Positions 51,293-60,500 of a stretch of DNA of 64,000 nucleotides are shown here, one piece after another. The notes below the pieces were generated by a model. The model was not told the origin of the DNA, did no database searches, and worked only from the letters and a program-made list of their open reading frames with translations. The first letter of the stretch is position 1. The number at the start of each line of letters is the position of its first letter. A program made the translations under genes and the position numbers. Source of the DNA: Jiangella sp. DSM 45060 (GTDB lineage Bacteria; Actinomycetota; Actinomycetes; Jiangellales; Jiangellaceae); contig NZ_LT629771.1 in NCBI RefSeq assembly GCF_900105175.1, positions 6,716,622-6,780,621 of the forward strand. Direction: 5' to 3'.

Positions 51293-52329
51293 CCGATCCG
51301 CATCGCGACGGGGGCGGCGAGGAGCAGCATGAACACGACCGCCGTGGCGGCCAGCGGCGCCGTCGCCCGCTCGGTGCGAGACCCGGCGCGTGCTTGATCG
51401 CTGGTCAGCAGCTCGCTGCGCATGGCCGACGCGCGGGTGCGGAGCACGTCATAGACGGTGGCGCCGTCGCGGGCGGACATGCGCATGACGTCGCCGGTGT
51501 CGGTCAGCTCGGGCAGCCGGAGCTCGCGGCCCACCGTCCGCAGCGCCTCCCAGGCCGGGACGCCGGCCCAGCGGGCGTGCGCCAGTTCGTCGCGCACGCG
51601 CTGGAACGCCCACGACTCGCCGATGCGGGCCGCCGACTCCAACGACTGCGTGGCGCCGGAGCCGGCCGCGCGTTCGAGGGCGACGAGGTCGACGTAGGTG
51701 GACATGGCCCGCCGGAACTCCGCGCGTTTGGCACGGGCGAGGTCGGCGACGGTGTAGAGCGGCAGGTACGACAGCAGCAGGGCCGTGACCAGGCCGGTCA
51801 CCGCCGGCACGACGAACGGGAGCCTGGCGCCGCCGATCGACAACGCCGCCGAGGCCGCCGTCGGCAGCACGAGACCGACGGCCGCGCAGATGGCGCGCTC
51901 GCCGAGGAAGTGCGCCACGCTGCGCCGGAGCAGGGCGAGGTCGCGGTACGGGACGTGCAGCAACGACGACCCGGCGGCACGTCGCAGGACCACTCGCCCC
52001 AGCCGGCCCGCCAGCCCGCCATCGTCGATGCCGGATGGGTCGGGGCGGATGGACGGTGTGGTGACGCCGGCTGCGTTGGAGTGGATGGTCGGTGTGGTGA
52101 CGCCGGCGGCGTTGGGGTGAGTGGTCGGTGGGAGGTCCGCATCGGCGTCCGCGAACGTCCCAGCGACGCGGGTGGGGTCGGCGCCGGGACCGGCCGTTCC
52201 GGTGAGCCGCTGCGCCGTGAACACCGGATGCGGGAGCCGGCCCACCCGTCCGACCAGTTCACGGAGCAGCACGAGGAGCCCGGCTCCAGCGCCCAGCCCG
52301 AGCAGGACCGCCAACTGCGTCGTCGTCAT
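51289..52329 (-). CDS. tadC: TadC-like type II/IV secretion inner-membrane protein
   Basis: 346 residues: an N-terminal membrane helix (LAVLLGLGAGAGLLVLL), a loop with two copies of NAAGVTTPTIHS-type repeat (33 bp in DNA near 52060-52115), then a T2SSF domain (LARAKRAEFRRAMSTYVDLVALERAAGSGATQSLESAA) and a terminal helix (PLAATAVVFMLLLAAPVAM). With TadB it forms the membrane platform for the TadA ATPase. ATG at 52329 overlaps the tadB stop (ATGA). Confidence 0.87.
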   Translation of the reverse strand: MTTTQLAVLLGLGAGAGLLVLLRELVGRVGRLPHPVFTAQRLTGTAGPGADPTRVAGTFADADADLPPTTHPNAAGVTTPTIHSNAAGVTTPSIRPDPSGIDDGGLAGRLGRVVLRRAAGSSLLHVPYRDLALLRRSVAHFLGERAICAAVGLVLPTAASAALSIGGARLPFVVPAVTGLVTALLLSYLPLYTVADLARAKRAEFRRAMSTYVDLVALERAAGSGATQSLESAARIGESWAFQRVRDELAHARWAGVPAWEALRTVGRELRLPELTDTGDVMRMSARDGATVYDVLRTRASAMRSELLTSDQARAGSRTERATAPLAATAVVFMLLLAAPVAMRIG

Positions 52330-53195
52330 GGCGCACCGCCGGCGACGAGGATCCGGGGTTGCCGCGGTGTGGCGGTGATGCGGCGCATCCACACCAGACA
52401 GCCGACGTAGCCGATCAGCAGGCCGATGAGCAGCAGCTGGCCGGAGCCGCCGCGGTAGGGGTCGGCGTACGGCGTGACCAGCATGAGGCCGAGCCCGCCC
52501 GCGCTGATCGCCGTGACCAAGCGGGCCGTGGTGCGGCCGCGCGCCTGCTCGGCGTCGATGCTCCGCCGCGCGCGGACGTCGTCGCGCACGGCCGCGGCCA
52601 GGCCGTCGAGGACGCTGCTGAGCTGGTTGCCGCGACGACGGGCGCCGAGGATCAGCGCCGCGGCGAGGAGATCGCCGGTGGCGTCGTCGAGGTCGTCGGC
52701 GAACGTGCGCAGGGCTGTCTCGGTGTCCCAGCGGGCCCGCAACCGCGCCACGAGCCGGGCGACCTGCGGCCGGATGGGTTCGGGCGCCGTGACCAGGCTG
52801 CCGGCGACGGCCTGCTCGATGCCGACGCCGACCCCGAGCACGGTGGCGAGGTTCTGAGCCCAGTCACTCATGGCCTCCAGCCGGATGATGTCGGACTTCG
52901 CGGACGAGGTCTGCAGCAGCACTGGCAGCCCCCACACGGCCGCCGGAATGAGCGCGACGGCCAGCAACCAGCCCGTGACCAGCCACACCACCAGCCCGAC
53001 GACGCCGGCTGCGGCGAGGCGGCGACGGGCCCGGCGGGCGGCCGGAGTGGCGCCACGGAGCGCCTTGGCGCAACGGGCGAGCACGGCGCGCTGGGGCGCC
53101 GCCGGATCGTCCGGCGCTCTGGCCAGACCGAACCCAGCGGCCGCCAGCCCGCCCAGCCCGGCGACCGCGGTGATGGCGGCGACGGCCGGCCTCAT
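52326..53195 (-). CDS. tadB: TadB-like type II/IV secretion inner-membrane protein
   Basis: 289 residues with membrane helices (VAAITAVAGLGGLAAAGFGL; VVGLVVWLVTGWLLAVALIPAAVW; LLLIGLLIGYVGCLVWM) and a T2SSF domain (EAMSDWAQNLATVLGVGVGIEQAVAGSL, then DDATGDLLAAALILGARRRGNQLSSVLDGLA). It is the partner of TadC. Both ends overlap neighbours by 4 bp. Confidence 0.88.
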   Translation of the reverse strand: MRPAVAAITAVAGLGGLAAAGFGLARAPDDPAAPQRAVLARCAKALRGATPAARRARRRLAAAGVVGLVVWLVTGWLLAVALIPAAVWGLPVLLQTSSAKSDIIRLEAMSDWAQNLATVLGVGVGIEQAVAGSLVTAPEPIRPQVARLVARLRARWDTETALRTFADDLDDATGDLLAAALILGARRRGNQLSSVLDGLAAAVRDDVRARRSIDAEQARGRTTARLVTAISAGGLGLMLVTPYADPYRGGSGQLLLIGLLIGYVGCLVWMRRITATPRQPRILVAGGAP

Positions 53196-55006
53196 GACCG
53201 GCCTCCGGTGCGCCTGGTGAGCCGGGGCAGCGCCATGCGCGGCTGCGGACGCGGATCGCCTGCGCCGCGGCGGACGTTGCCGTCGGGCGGCGGGAGCTCG
53301 GGTGGTGGGGTGTCATGTGGGGCCACGGCGGTCGGCGGGTCGGTGCTCCTTCCGGATTCGGGCGGATGGGTGTTCTGTGACGCGGCAGTGGCCGGACGGC
53401 CAGCGCCCCATCCGGACGGGGGTGGTGGGGTGTTGTGTGGGGCGAAGGCGTTCGGCGGGTTGGTGCTCCATCCAGACTCGACCGGTGGATCGGCGGCCCA
53501 ACTGGACGTGGCCGATGATGGGCTGGCGCCCCGGCGGTAGTGGGCCGGCGGGGGTTCGTGTGATGCGGTAGCGGCCGACAGGCCTGTAGCCCACGCCGAC
53601 TCGGCCGGTGGCAGGCCGGCCAGCCAGGACGGTGTGGAGTCGGGCCGCAACTCACCGCCGGGGCCGATGCGGAACACGTCGGTGATGGCCGGTAACCCAC
53701 GCTCGCCCGGCTCGAGCGCGATGATCTCGGTGACCACTCGCCGGCGCCGGCCGTCGGAGGGGGCGGTGCGGGTTTCGACGTGGACGACGAGGTCGACGTG
53801 CTGGGCGATCTGGCGGTAGGCGAACTCGGCGGAGACGCGGTGACCGGCCTCCATGGCGCAGGTGACCAGGCGTTCGATCGACGCGCGGGCGGAGTGGGCG
53901 TGGATGGTCGAGAGCGAGCCGGCGCCGGACTGCATGGCCTTGAACATCGGCAGCACCTCGCGCCCGCGCACCTCGCCGACGATGAGGCGGTCGAGGTTCA
54001 TGCGGAGCGCGTCGTAGACGAGGTCGTCGAGGGTGATCTCGCCGACGGCACGACCGTCGGGGCCGCGTTCACCGCTGCCGGGCCGGGCCTCCCAGGCGAT
54101 GATGCGCCGATGCCGCTCGCGCAGGTGATGCAGACCGAGCTCGTACTCGGTCTCGATGGTGCCGAGCTTCTCCTCGGGATCGATCTCGTTGGCCAGAGCC
54201 CTGGTCAGGGTGGTCTTGCCGGCGCCCATGGAACCGGACACGACGATGCTGCGGCGCGACCGGACCGCCGCCCGCAGGAACGCTGCGGCCTGAGGAGTCA
54301 GAGTGCCGCGCTCGACGAGGTCGTCGAGGTCGATGTCGACCAGGCGGTGGCGGCGGATGACCACGACGGGCTGGTGCGTCGTCCACCCCGACGCGGCCAG
54401 CCGGTGCCCGCCGTGCAGGTGCAGATGCAGGCTCGGGCTGGCCGTCGAGAACGTCCGCTCGCTGCTCCCGCCGCGCGAGGCGAGGAACGTCAGGAGGTCG
54501 ACGAGCTCCTCGGGGGACTCGACGACCGGTGGCCGCCGGCTGATGCGGCCGTCGCCGTCGATGACGACCACGGGCTCGGCGCCGTAGACCTCGATGTTCT
54601 CGACGGCGGGATCGTCGACGAGCGGCTGCAGCCGGCCCAGGCCGAAGAGGGCGTCGAAGATCGCCTGGGCGAGCACGGCCTGGTGGTCGACGCCGACGGT
54701 GGCGCCGCCTGTGGTGACCGTCTGCCGGACGTGCTCGTCGAGGAGCTGGGCGATGATCTCGCGACCGGCCGCACGGCGCCCGGCTTCGGTGGTGGTGTCG
54801 TCGACGTGATCGGACAGCCGCGTGGCCGCCTGCTGGCGGAACGCGCGGACCAGGGCCCAGTCGACGTCGGGCTCGCCGCGTGGGGTGGCCAGCGGCAGCG
54901 CGGCGAGCGCCTCGCGGATGCTGCGCCGCGGCGGGCCGGTGCCGGCGGCCGTGGCGTCGGGCGGTGCCGTGAAGATCGGTAGTCCGGTGATCTGCGGATC
55001 GCTCAT
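53192..55006 (-). CDS. tadA: TadA/CpaF-type pilus assembly ATPase
   Basis: 604 residues. The N-terminal region (FDALFGLGRLQPLVDDPAVENIEVYG) precedes a secretion ATPase with Walker A SGSMGAGKTTL, Asp box GTIETEYELGL, Walker B LDRLIVGEVRG and His box STIHAHSA. This powers pilus assembly or secretion. After about residue 455 an unusual 150-residue Pro/Ser/Trp tail with imperfect repeats (SGWSTNPPNAFAPHNTPPPP type) is fused; CpaF proteins normally end before it. The tail has no known domain. Both ends overlap neighbours by 4 bp. Confidence 0.92.
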   Translation of the reverse strand: MSDPQITGLPIFTAPPDATAAGTGPPRRSIREALAALPLATPRGEPDVDWALVRAFRQQAATRLSDHVDDTTTEAGRRAAGREIIAQLLDEHVRQTVTTGGATVGVDHQAVLAQAIFDALFGLGRLQPLVDDPAVENIEVYGAEPVVVIDGDGRISRRPPVVESPEELVDLLTFLASRGGSSERTFSTASPSLHLHLHGGHRLAASGWTTHQPVVVIRRHRLVDIDLDDLVERGTLTPQAAAFLRAAVRSRRSIVVSGSMGAGKTTLTRALANEIDPEEKLGTIETEYELGLHHLRERHRRIIAWEARPGSGERGPDGRAVGEITLDDLVYDALRMNLDRLIVGEVRGREVLPMFKAMQSGAGSLSTIHAHSARASIERLVTCAMEAGHRVSAEFAYRQIAQHVDLVVHVETRTAPSDGRRRRVVTEIIALEPGERGLPAITDVFRIGPGGELRPDSTPSWLAGLPPAESAWATGLSAATASHEPPPAHYRRGASPSSATSSWAADPPVESGWSTNPPNAFAPHNTPPPPSGWGAGRPATAASQNTHPPESGRSTDPPTAVAPHDTPPPELPPPDGNVRRGAGDPRPQPRMALPRLTRRTGGRS

Positions 55007-55827
55007 CGGACCCCCTTCCCACTGAGCACGGTGGTCTCGAGCGCGACGTCGAGGACGCGGCGGCGCCGGTCGTCGGCCGCGAGGAGCTCCGCGACCGCGC
55101 CGCGCCCGGAACGGACCAGCCGCGACGACATCAGCCGGGACAGGCTGGTGCGCAGGCGCTCGCGGCCGTTGATGCGCTCGGCCGCGGCAGGATCCCAGTC
55201 GACGCCGGCCCAGACCGGCAGTGTCGTGGCCTCGGCCGCCTCGCCGGCGCGGTGTGGTCGTCCGGGGCCGACGAGCAGGAGCCCGCGCCGATCGAGTGCG
55301 GCGTCGCCGGTGACGTCGGGCAGCTGGTCGGCGTTCGCGCGCACCGCGACGAGATCGTCGAGGCTCGTTCGGCACACGACGGCGAGGAGGTCGGCCGTAC
55401 GGAGCAGCGCGTCGGGGCCGTGCCGCATGCCGAAGCGTCCGCCGTCGACGAGGACGTCGATGCCGTGCCGGGTGACACCGCGCAGCAGCGACGCGAACGT
55501 GGCCCAGAAGTCGTCGGTGAGGCTCGCGGCCTGCGCTTTCGTGGCCAGACCGGGGAGGGCGAGCCGTGCGCCGTCGTCGGTGAGGGCGATGGTCTGCCCG
55601 CGCAACGTGCTGAGGCTCAGGGCGCCGTTGCGGTGGGCGAGCGCGAGGTTGATGAGGCCGCGCTCGTGGTCGACCTCGCCACGCAGGTGACCCGCCTTGA
55701 TGCTGCTGCTTCCGGCGACGTCGGCCTCGACCAGCAGCACCGGACGCGGCCAGGTCAACGCGGCGACCAGGGTGGTCGTGGTGACGCCGGGAGCACTGCG
55801 GACCGAGGTGAACGCGAGCAGCGTCAT
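55003..55827 (-). CDS. TadZ/CpaE-like MinD-family protein without Walker lysine
   Basis: 274 residues of MinD/ParA-like fold: LLAFTSVRSAPGVTTTTLVAALTW, VLLVEADVAGSS, then DVLVDGGRFGM. The deviant Walker A should read KGGxGKTT; here both lysines are absent (RSAPGVTTTT), so ATP hydrolysis is doubtful and it may serve as a structural or localisation factor for TadA. Degenerate TadZ proteins occur in other actinobacterial Tad loci. ATGA overlaps link it to cpaB and tadA. Confidence 0.8.
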   Translation of the reverse strand: MTLLAFTSVRSAPGVTTTTLVAALTWPRPVLLVEADVAGSSSIKAGHLRGEVDHERGLINLALAHRNGALSLSTLRGQTIALTDDGARLALPGLATKAQAASLTDDFWATFASLLRGVTRHGIDVLVDGGRFGMRHGPDALLRTADLLAVVCRTSLDDLVAVRANADQLPDVTGDAALDRRGLLLVGPGRPHRAGEAAEATTLPVWAGVDWDPAAAERINGRERLRTSLSRLMSSRLVRSGRGAVAELLAADDRRRRVLDVALETTVLSGKGVR

Positions 55828-56519
55828 CGGTCGTCACCGCCCTGCGCGGCGTCGAGCACGATGGCGACCCGGCCGGTGGCGGCCTTCGCCACCAGCGTGC
55901 CGGCGATGTCGTTGGCGACCACGACGTCGACCACCACGTGCCCGGAGTCGAGGACCGCGGAGACGCCGACCACTGTGGCCGCGACCGCGCGGGGCGAGTC
56001 GGACGGCGGCGCGTCGCCGAGGCTCGGCGTGCCGAAGACGCGGACGTGGTCGCCCGGGACGAGGTCGGACTGCGGCAACTGCGCCTCGGTGACCGCAACG
56101 CCGACCACGCTCTGCCCCGCAGCCGGGACGTCGGCCGTGGTGAGCGCGGCGTCGGTGAGCAGCGTGCCGGCCGGCAGGTCGGTGCTGGCGCGCTGCCCGA
56201 CGACGTCAGGGAGCCGGCTCGCCGCGACCGGCCGCACCGCTGGATCGGGCGCCGCACGCGCCGTGGTGAGCCGGGAGGCGTCGAGCACCTCGCCCCGGTG
56301 CACGGTGTCGGTGACCGCCAGCACCGGGACGGTGTCGCCGGACGTCTGTGCCAGGTAGGCCGCGCCCGCGCCACACGTGGCCAGCAGACCGACGCCCAGC
56401 CCGATGAGCGCGGGCCGCCGCCGGTAACGCCGCACGGGCGGGCCCGGGATGTCGAACCCGGCGTCGAATGGCTGGTCGAACGGGTCGTCGGCGCCTTCTG
56501 GCCGGATGCTCTGCGTCAT
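55824..56519 (-). CDS. CpaB/RcpC-like SAF-domain protein
   Basis: 231 residues: a cytoplasmic Pro/Asp-rich leader, one membrane helix (ALIGLGVGLLATCGAGAAYLA), and an SAF domain outside (VLAVTDTVHRGEVLDASRLTTARAAP; RASTDLPAGTLLTDAAL), the core of CpaB/RcpC Tad pilus proteins. It starts 38 nt after the sigma-like gene stop and overlaps tadZ by 4 bp. Confidence 0.85.
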   Translation of the reverse strand: MTQSIRPEGADDPFDQPFDAGFDIPGPPVRRYRRRPALIGLGVGLLATCGAGAAYLAQTSGDTVPVLAVTDTVHRGEVLDASRLTTARAAPDPAVRPVAASRLPDVVGQRASTDLPAGTLLTDAALTTADVPAAGQSVVGVAVTEAQLPQSDLVPGDHVRVFGTPSLGDAPPSDSPRAVAATVVGVSAVLDSGHVVVDVVVANDIAGTLVAKAATGRVAIVLDAAQGGDDR

Positions 56520-56557
56520 GGTGTCTCCTTTCGGATCGGCGCGGTGATCCCGGCTGG

Positions 56558-57343
56558 TCAGGCCGCCGTGGTCAGCGCCGGTCCGTGGTCCTGGACGGCG
56601 GTGGAGAGCCGCTGGATCGCCCGGCTGCAGCGCTGCCGGACGGCGCCGGGGGACAGCCCGAGCTCGCGGGCGACGAGATGGGCGCCGCCGTGCTGCCCGG
56701 GCAGCGGGCAGTAGACGCGTACGAGCAGCTCGGCGTCATCGGCGGTGATGATCTGCTTGCCGATGCCCCAGGTCAGCGTGGCGAACACCTCGACGACCGG
56801 CGCCGGGGCGTGGTGGAACAGCGGTTCGGCTGTGTCGAGGACGGTGGGGTCGACGAGGTCGGGCGCGTCGTCGGCCAGCGACACGTTGAAGTAGCGCAGA
56901 GCGTCCATGCAGAGGTTCACCGAGACCTTGTGCCGCCGTCTGTCGACCGGGTACGTCGCGATGGCGTGCCACAGCGCGGCCACGGCGGCGCCGGTGAGCT
57001 GCGGGAGGTCGCCGCGGACCCCGGGCATGCCGAACCGGTGGGCGCGCCGGGCGAGCCGGATGGCGCGTCCGAGCATGACCTGGAGGACGAGACGGCCGGC
57101 GAGGTGGTCGTCGCACTCGGTGCGTTGGTCGAGCAGGCCGATCAGGAGATCGTCGGCGACAGAGGGTTGATCTCGGCGCGTGCGCCCGATGACGTCGGCG
57201 GCCTCGGCCAGCACCGTGCAGCCGGCGAGGGCGGGCAACGGCCAGCGCTTCGGGATGGGGCGAGCGCCGAGCCGGCGCCATTCGGCATTGAGTTGGTCGG
57301 TGACGAGAACGGACGAGTGGGTGGGGATGGCGAGCGTGTTCAC
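56558..57343 (-). CDS. Sigma-70-like regulator heading the Tad operon
   Basis: 261 residues from GTG at 57343 (GGGAG 7 nt upstream). The C-terminus has a sigma region-4-type HTH (GAHLVARELGLSPGAVRQRCSRAIQRLSTAV), while the N-terminal two thirds (LVLQVMLGRAIRLARRAHRFG; ATYPVDRRRHKVSVNLCMDALRYFN) look like a diverged helical sigma region 2. Related proteins accompany actinobacterial Tad loci. It could direct transcription of this operon or of the divergent LysM-BTAD gene. GGGCTAAC occurs twice in its upstream region (57390-57420). Confidence 0.72.
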   Translation of the reverse strand: MNTLAIPTHSSVLVTDQLNAEWRRLGARPIPKRWPLPALAGCTVLAEAADVIGRTRRDQPSVADDLLIGLLDQRTECDDHLAGRLVLQVMLGRAIRLARRAHRFGMPGVRGDLPQLTGAAVAALWHAIATYPVDRRRHKVSVNLCMDALRYFNVSLADDAPDLVDPTVLDTAEPLFHHAPAPVVEVFATLTWGIGKQIITADDAELLVRVYCPLPGQHGGAHLVARELGLSPGAVRQRCSRAIQRLSTAVQDHGPALTTAA

Positions 57344-57530
57344 CAGCGGGCTCCCAACGCGGATCGGAGGGGTGATGACACGCAGGAGTTCAGCCCGAGC
57401 GGTTAGCCCGGAAGTTAGCCCTGACGGTCGTTGAGCCGGGTCGAGCGGTTGCCCGTTTTTCGGCGACTCCTGGATTCCGCGTGCAAGACCGGGACATCTC
57501 GTGCATCCTGGAAGGCTTTGTCCGTCCCCG

Positions 57531-57566
57531 GCTGTCACATTCGCCGGCCCGAGCGCACCCATAGAA
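57531..57566 (+). promoter_or_regulatory. Shared promoter motif, copy 2
   Basis: GCTGTCACATTCG - 12 nt - CACCCATAGAA, 30 nt before the GTG of the LysM-BTAD gene. It is identical in both blocks and spacing to the site at 47721-47756. TGTCACA resembles -35 elements reported for some ECF sigma groups, but the downstream block does not match the published CGTC. Confidence 0.65.
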
Positions 57567-57596
57567 AGCAGACGGTGTGCTGGAGGGGAGTTGCAC

Positions 57597-60500
57597 GTGA
57601 TCGCTTCGTCGACACCGCGTGCCGTGCTGCGTGGTCTGGCGGCACTGCTCGGCCTCGCGGCCCTGATCCTGGGTGTGCCGGTGGTCCTGTGGGCTGCCGG
57701 CGGCTCACCGCTGCCCAGCGAGTGGCCCTCGCTGGCCGACGTCCGATCCGCCGCCGTTCGTCCCGACGACGGTGCGTTGTTCCTGGCGCTGCTGGTCGCC
57801 GCCGGCTGGCTGGGGTGGGGCACGTTCGTGCTCAGCCTCGTCGTGGAGATCCCTGCGGCGATCCGTGGACGGCCGGCGCCGCGGGTGCCCGGACTGCGTG
57901 CGCAGCAGCGACTCGTCGCCGGCCTGGTCGCGACGGTCGCCGCGGTCGGCGCGGGTGGTCACGTCGCGTTCGCCGCATCGGGTGCGCCGCCGCCCTGGGA
58001 ACCGGCGCCGCCGGTCACCACCGACCTCGTCGGCGCGCTGCCCGCGGGCACGCACGTCGTGGTCGACGGCGACACGTTGTGGGACGTCGCGGGCGACCGG
58101 CTCGGTGATCCGCGCCGGTATCCGGAGATCGTGGCGGCGTCGGCGGCGACGGTACAGCCCGATGGGCGGCGGCTCGTCGATGCCGATCTCATCGCGCCGG
58201 GGTGGACGCTCACGCTGCCGGCCACGCGCGGAGACCTGCCCGATACCGGTGGCCCCGCACGGGCGGACGTCCGGAGCGGCCCGTCGTCGGCCTCGGCGGG
58301 TGTGGCCGGTGAGGTGGCTGAGAGCGACGAACAGCTGACGGAGGGCAGTGGGTCGGCGGAGGCCGACGACGACGGCGAACTGGTGCGCACGGCGGGCGGC
58401 GTGGGCGCGGTGTTGGCGGCGGCGCTCGTCGGGGTGCTGGCCGCCCGAAGGGTGCGCGAGCAGCGGCATCGGCGTCCGGGGCGGCGGCTCGGCGGAGGCA
58501 GCCCGTCCGATCAGCGCGCCGAGACCGAGCTGCGGCAGGCCGCCGATCCCGTCGCCGTCACCGTGGTCGACCGGGTGCTGCGTGGGCTGGCCGCCCGGCT
58601 GGCGCAGACCGGGCGCGGGCTGCCGCCGTTGCGCGCCGTCCGCCTCACCAAGCGCACCCTCGAGCTGTACCTCGCCGCGCCGGCGGAACTGCCGCCGCCG
58701 TTCGCGGGCACCGCGCACGGCGGTGTCTGGACGGCGCCGCTCGACGAGGTGGCCGACGTGGACGCGGACGTGCCGGCGCCGTACCCGAGCCTCGTCACGC
58801 TCGGGCACGACCACGACGACGCGCTGGTACTGCTCGATCTCGAGCAGGTCGGCGCGCTGGTGGTCGACGGCAGGACGGAGCTGGTGCGGTCGGCGCTGAC
58901 GGCGGTCGCCGCGGAGCTGGCCACCAGCGCGTGGGCCGACGACCTGCGGGTCACCGTGGTCGGGGCGCCGGCGCTGGCCGACCTCGACCTGCTCGACACC
59001 GGCCGGGTCCGCCACGTCACCGACGTCGGGCGGTTGCTGGACGAGCTCACGGTGCGGGTGGCGGACGACCGGTTGCTGCTGGCCACGGCCGGTGTCAGCG
59101 GCCTCGGCGCGGCCCGCGTCACGCAGGTCGCCGACGCCACGTGGACGCCGGAGATCGTGGTGATCGCGGAACCACTGCCAGCCGATCAGTGGGATCGGCT
59201 CGAGGGGCTGATCGTCACGGCGCCGCGCGTGGCCGTCGCGGCGGTGGTCGGCAGCGGCGAGTCCGTCGGTCCGCCGTCACGCGGCCACCGACTTCGCGGC
59301 CATGTCCCGCACTCCGGTGGGGCGACCTGGGTGCTGCGGCTGGACGGGACGCCGGAGCGGCCGACGGCGATCCTCGATCCGCTCGGGGTGCCGATCCGGC
59401 CACAGCTCCTGGACGAGGAGACCCGCGGCCGCTTCGTCCGGTTGCTGCAGGCCGCCGCCGGGACGGACCGGTCCGACACGGAGGAGGCTGGTGTGCCGAT
59501 GGTCGAGGTCTCGGCGGGCGGCGTCGGCGCGAAGCTGGGCCGCGGTGAAGAGGCCGCGGAGGCTCGGGGCGAGGCGGTTCGGGCGACGGGTGCCCCGTCA
59601 GTGCGGACGGATCGCCGTAGGCCGGTCGAGGCGGCCCGCCCGGTCCTGCCGCGGGCCACGGCGGCACCGGGACGGACGCTGCCGCGACTGCTGATGCTCG
59701 GACCGGTCGAGGTAGAGAACGCCGCTGAGCTTGGCGAACAGACGAAGCTCGGCCAGCTGACCGAGTTGGCGATGTTCATCGCGCTGAACCCGGGCTGCGA
59801 CTCGACGGCGATCGACGAGGCGATCTGGCCGGGCTCGGCGGTGACGAAGACGACGCGCGGGACGGCGATCTCGAAGCTCCGACGCTGGCTCGGTACCGAC
59901 GCGGCCGGGGCGTCGCTGCTGCCGCGCACCGACAGCGGCTACACGCTGCGCCCGGGCATCCGCAGCGACTGGGACGAGTGGTGCGACCTGCTCCCGGACG
60001 GTCCGGCGCGGGCCGGCAACGCCGAGTTGCGGGCCGCGCTCGACCTCGTCAGCGGGCGGCCGTTCTCCGGACGGGGCCGGCGTCGGTACACATGGGCCGA
60101 TCACCTCGCGCAGGAGATGATCGCGAGCATCGTCGACGCGTGTCACGAGGTGGCGCTGCGGTCGCTCGTCGACGGCGACGCGTGGGAGGCGCTGCGTGCG
60201 GCGCTGCTCGGGTTGTCCGTCGAGCCGGGGGTCGAGCTCTTGTGGCGCGACCGGCTCAAGGCCGAAGCGGCGCTCGGCGATCCCGGCCGGCTGCTGGGGA
60301 CGATCGACAAGCTGCGGGCCACGGCGGCGGACCTCGGCGGCGATCTGGAGGCCGAGACGGAGGAGCTGATCGAGCGACTCCGAGCGGGCGGCGAGCGGGG
60401 CGGTGATCGCGGCGGTGAACGTGGCGGTGAGCGCGGCGGTGAACGTGGCGGTGCGCAGGGCGCGGGCCGCCGGGCGGGTGCGCCCGGCGAACCGGGAGCG

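Noticed and set aside
53192-56374. One 1060-codon frame spanning tadA and upstream sequence
   Set aside because: Only the part from 55006 encodes TadA; the rest is out of frame with tadZ and cpaB, which are clear genes there.
57531-57566. Standard ECF41 promoter (TGTCACA-16-CGTC)
   Set aside because: The first block fits but the downstream block is CACC, so the assignment is not supported; kept only as an unassigned shared motif.
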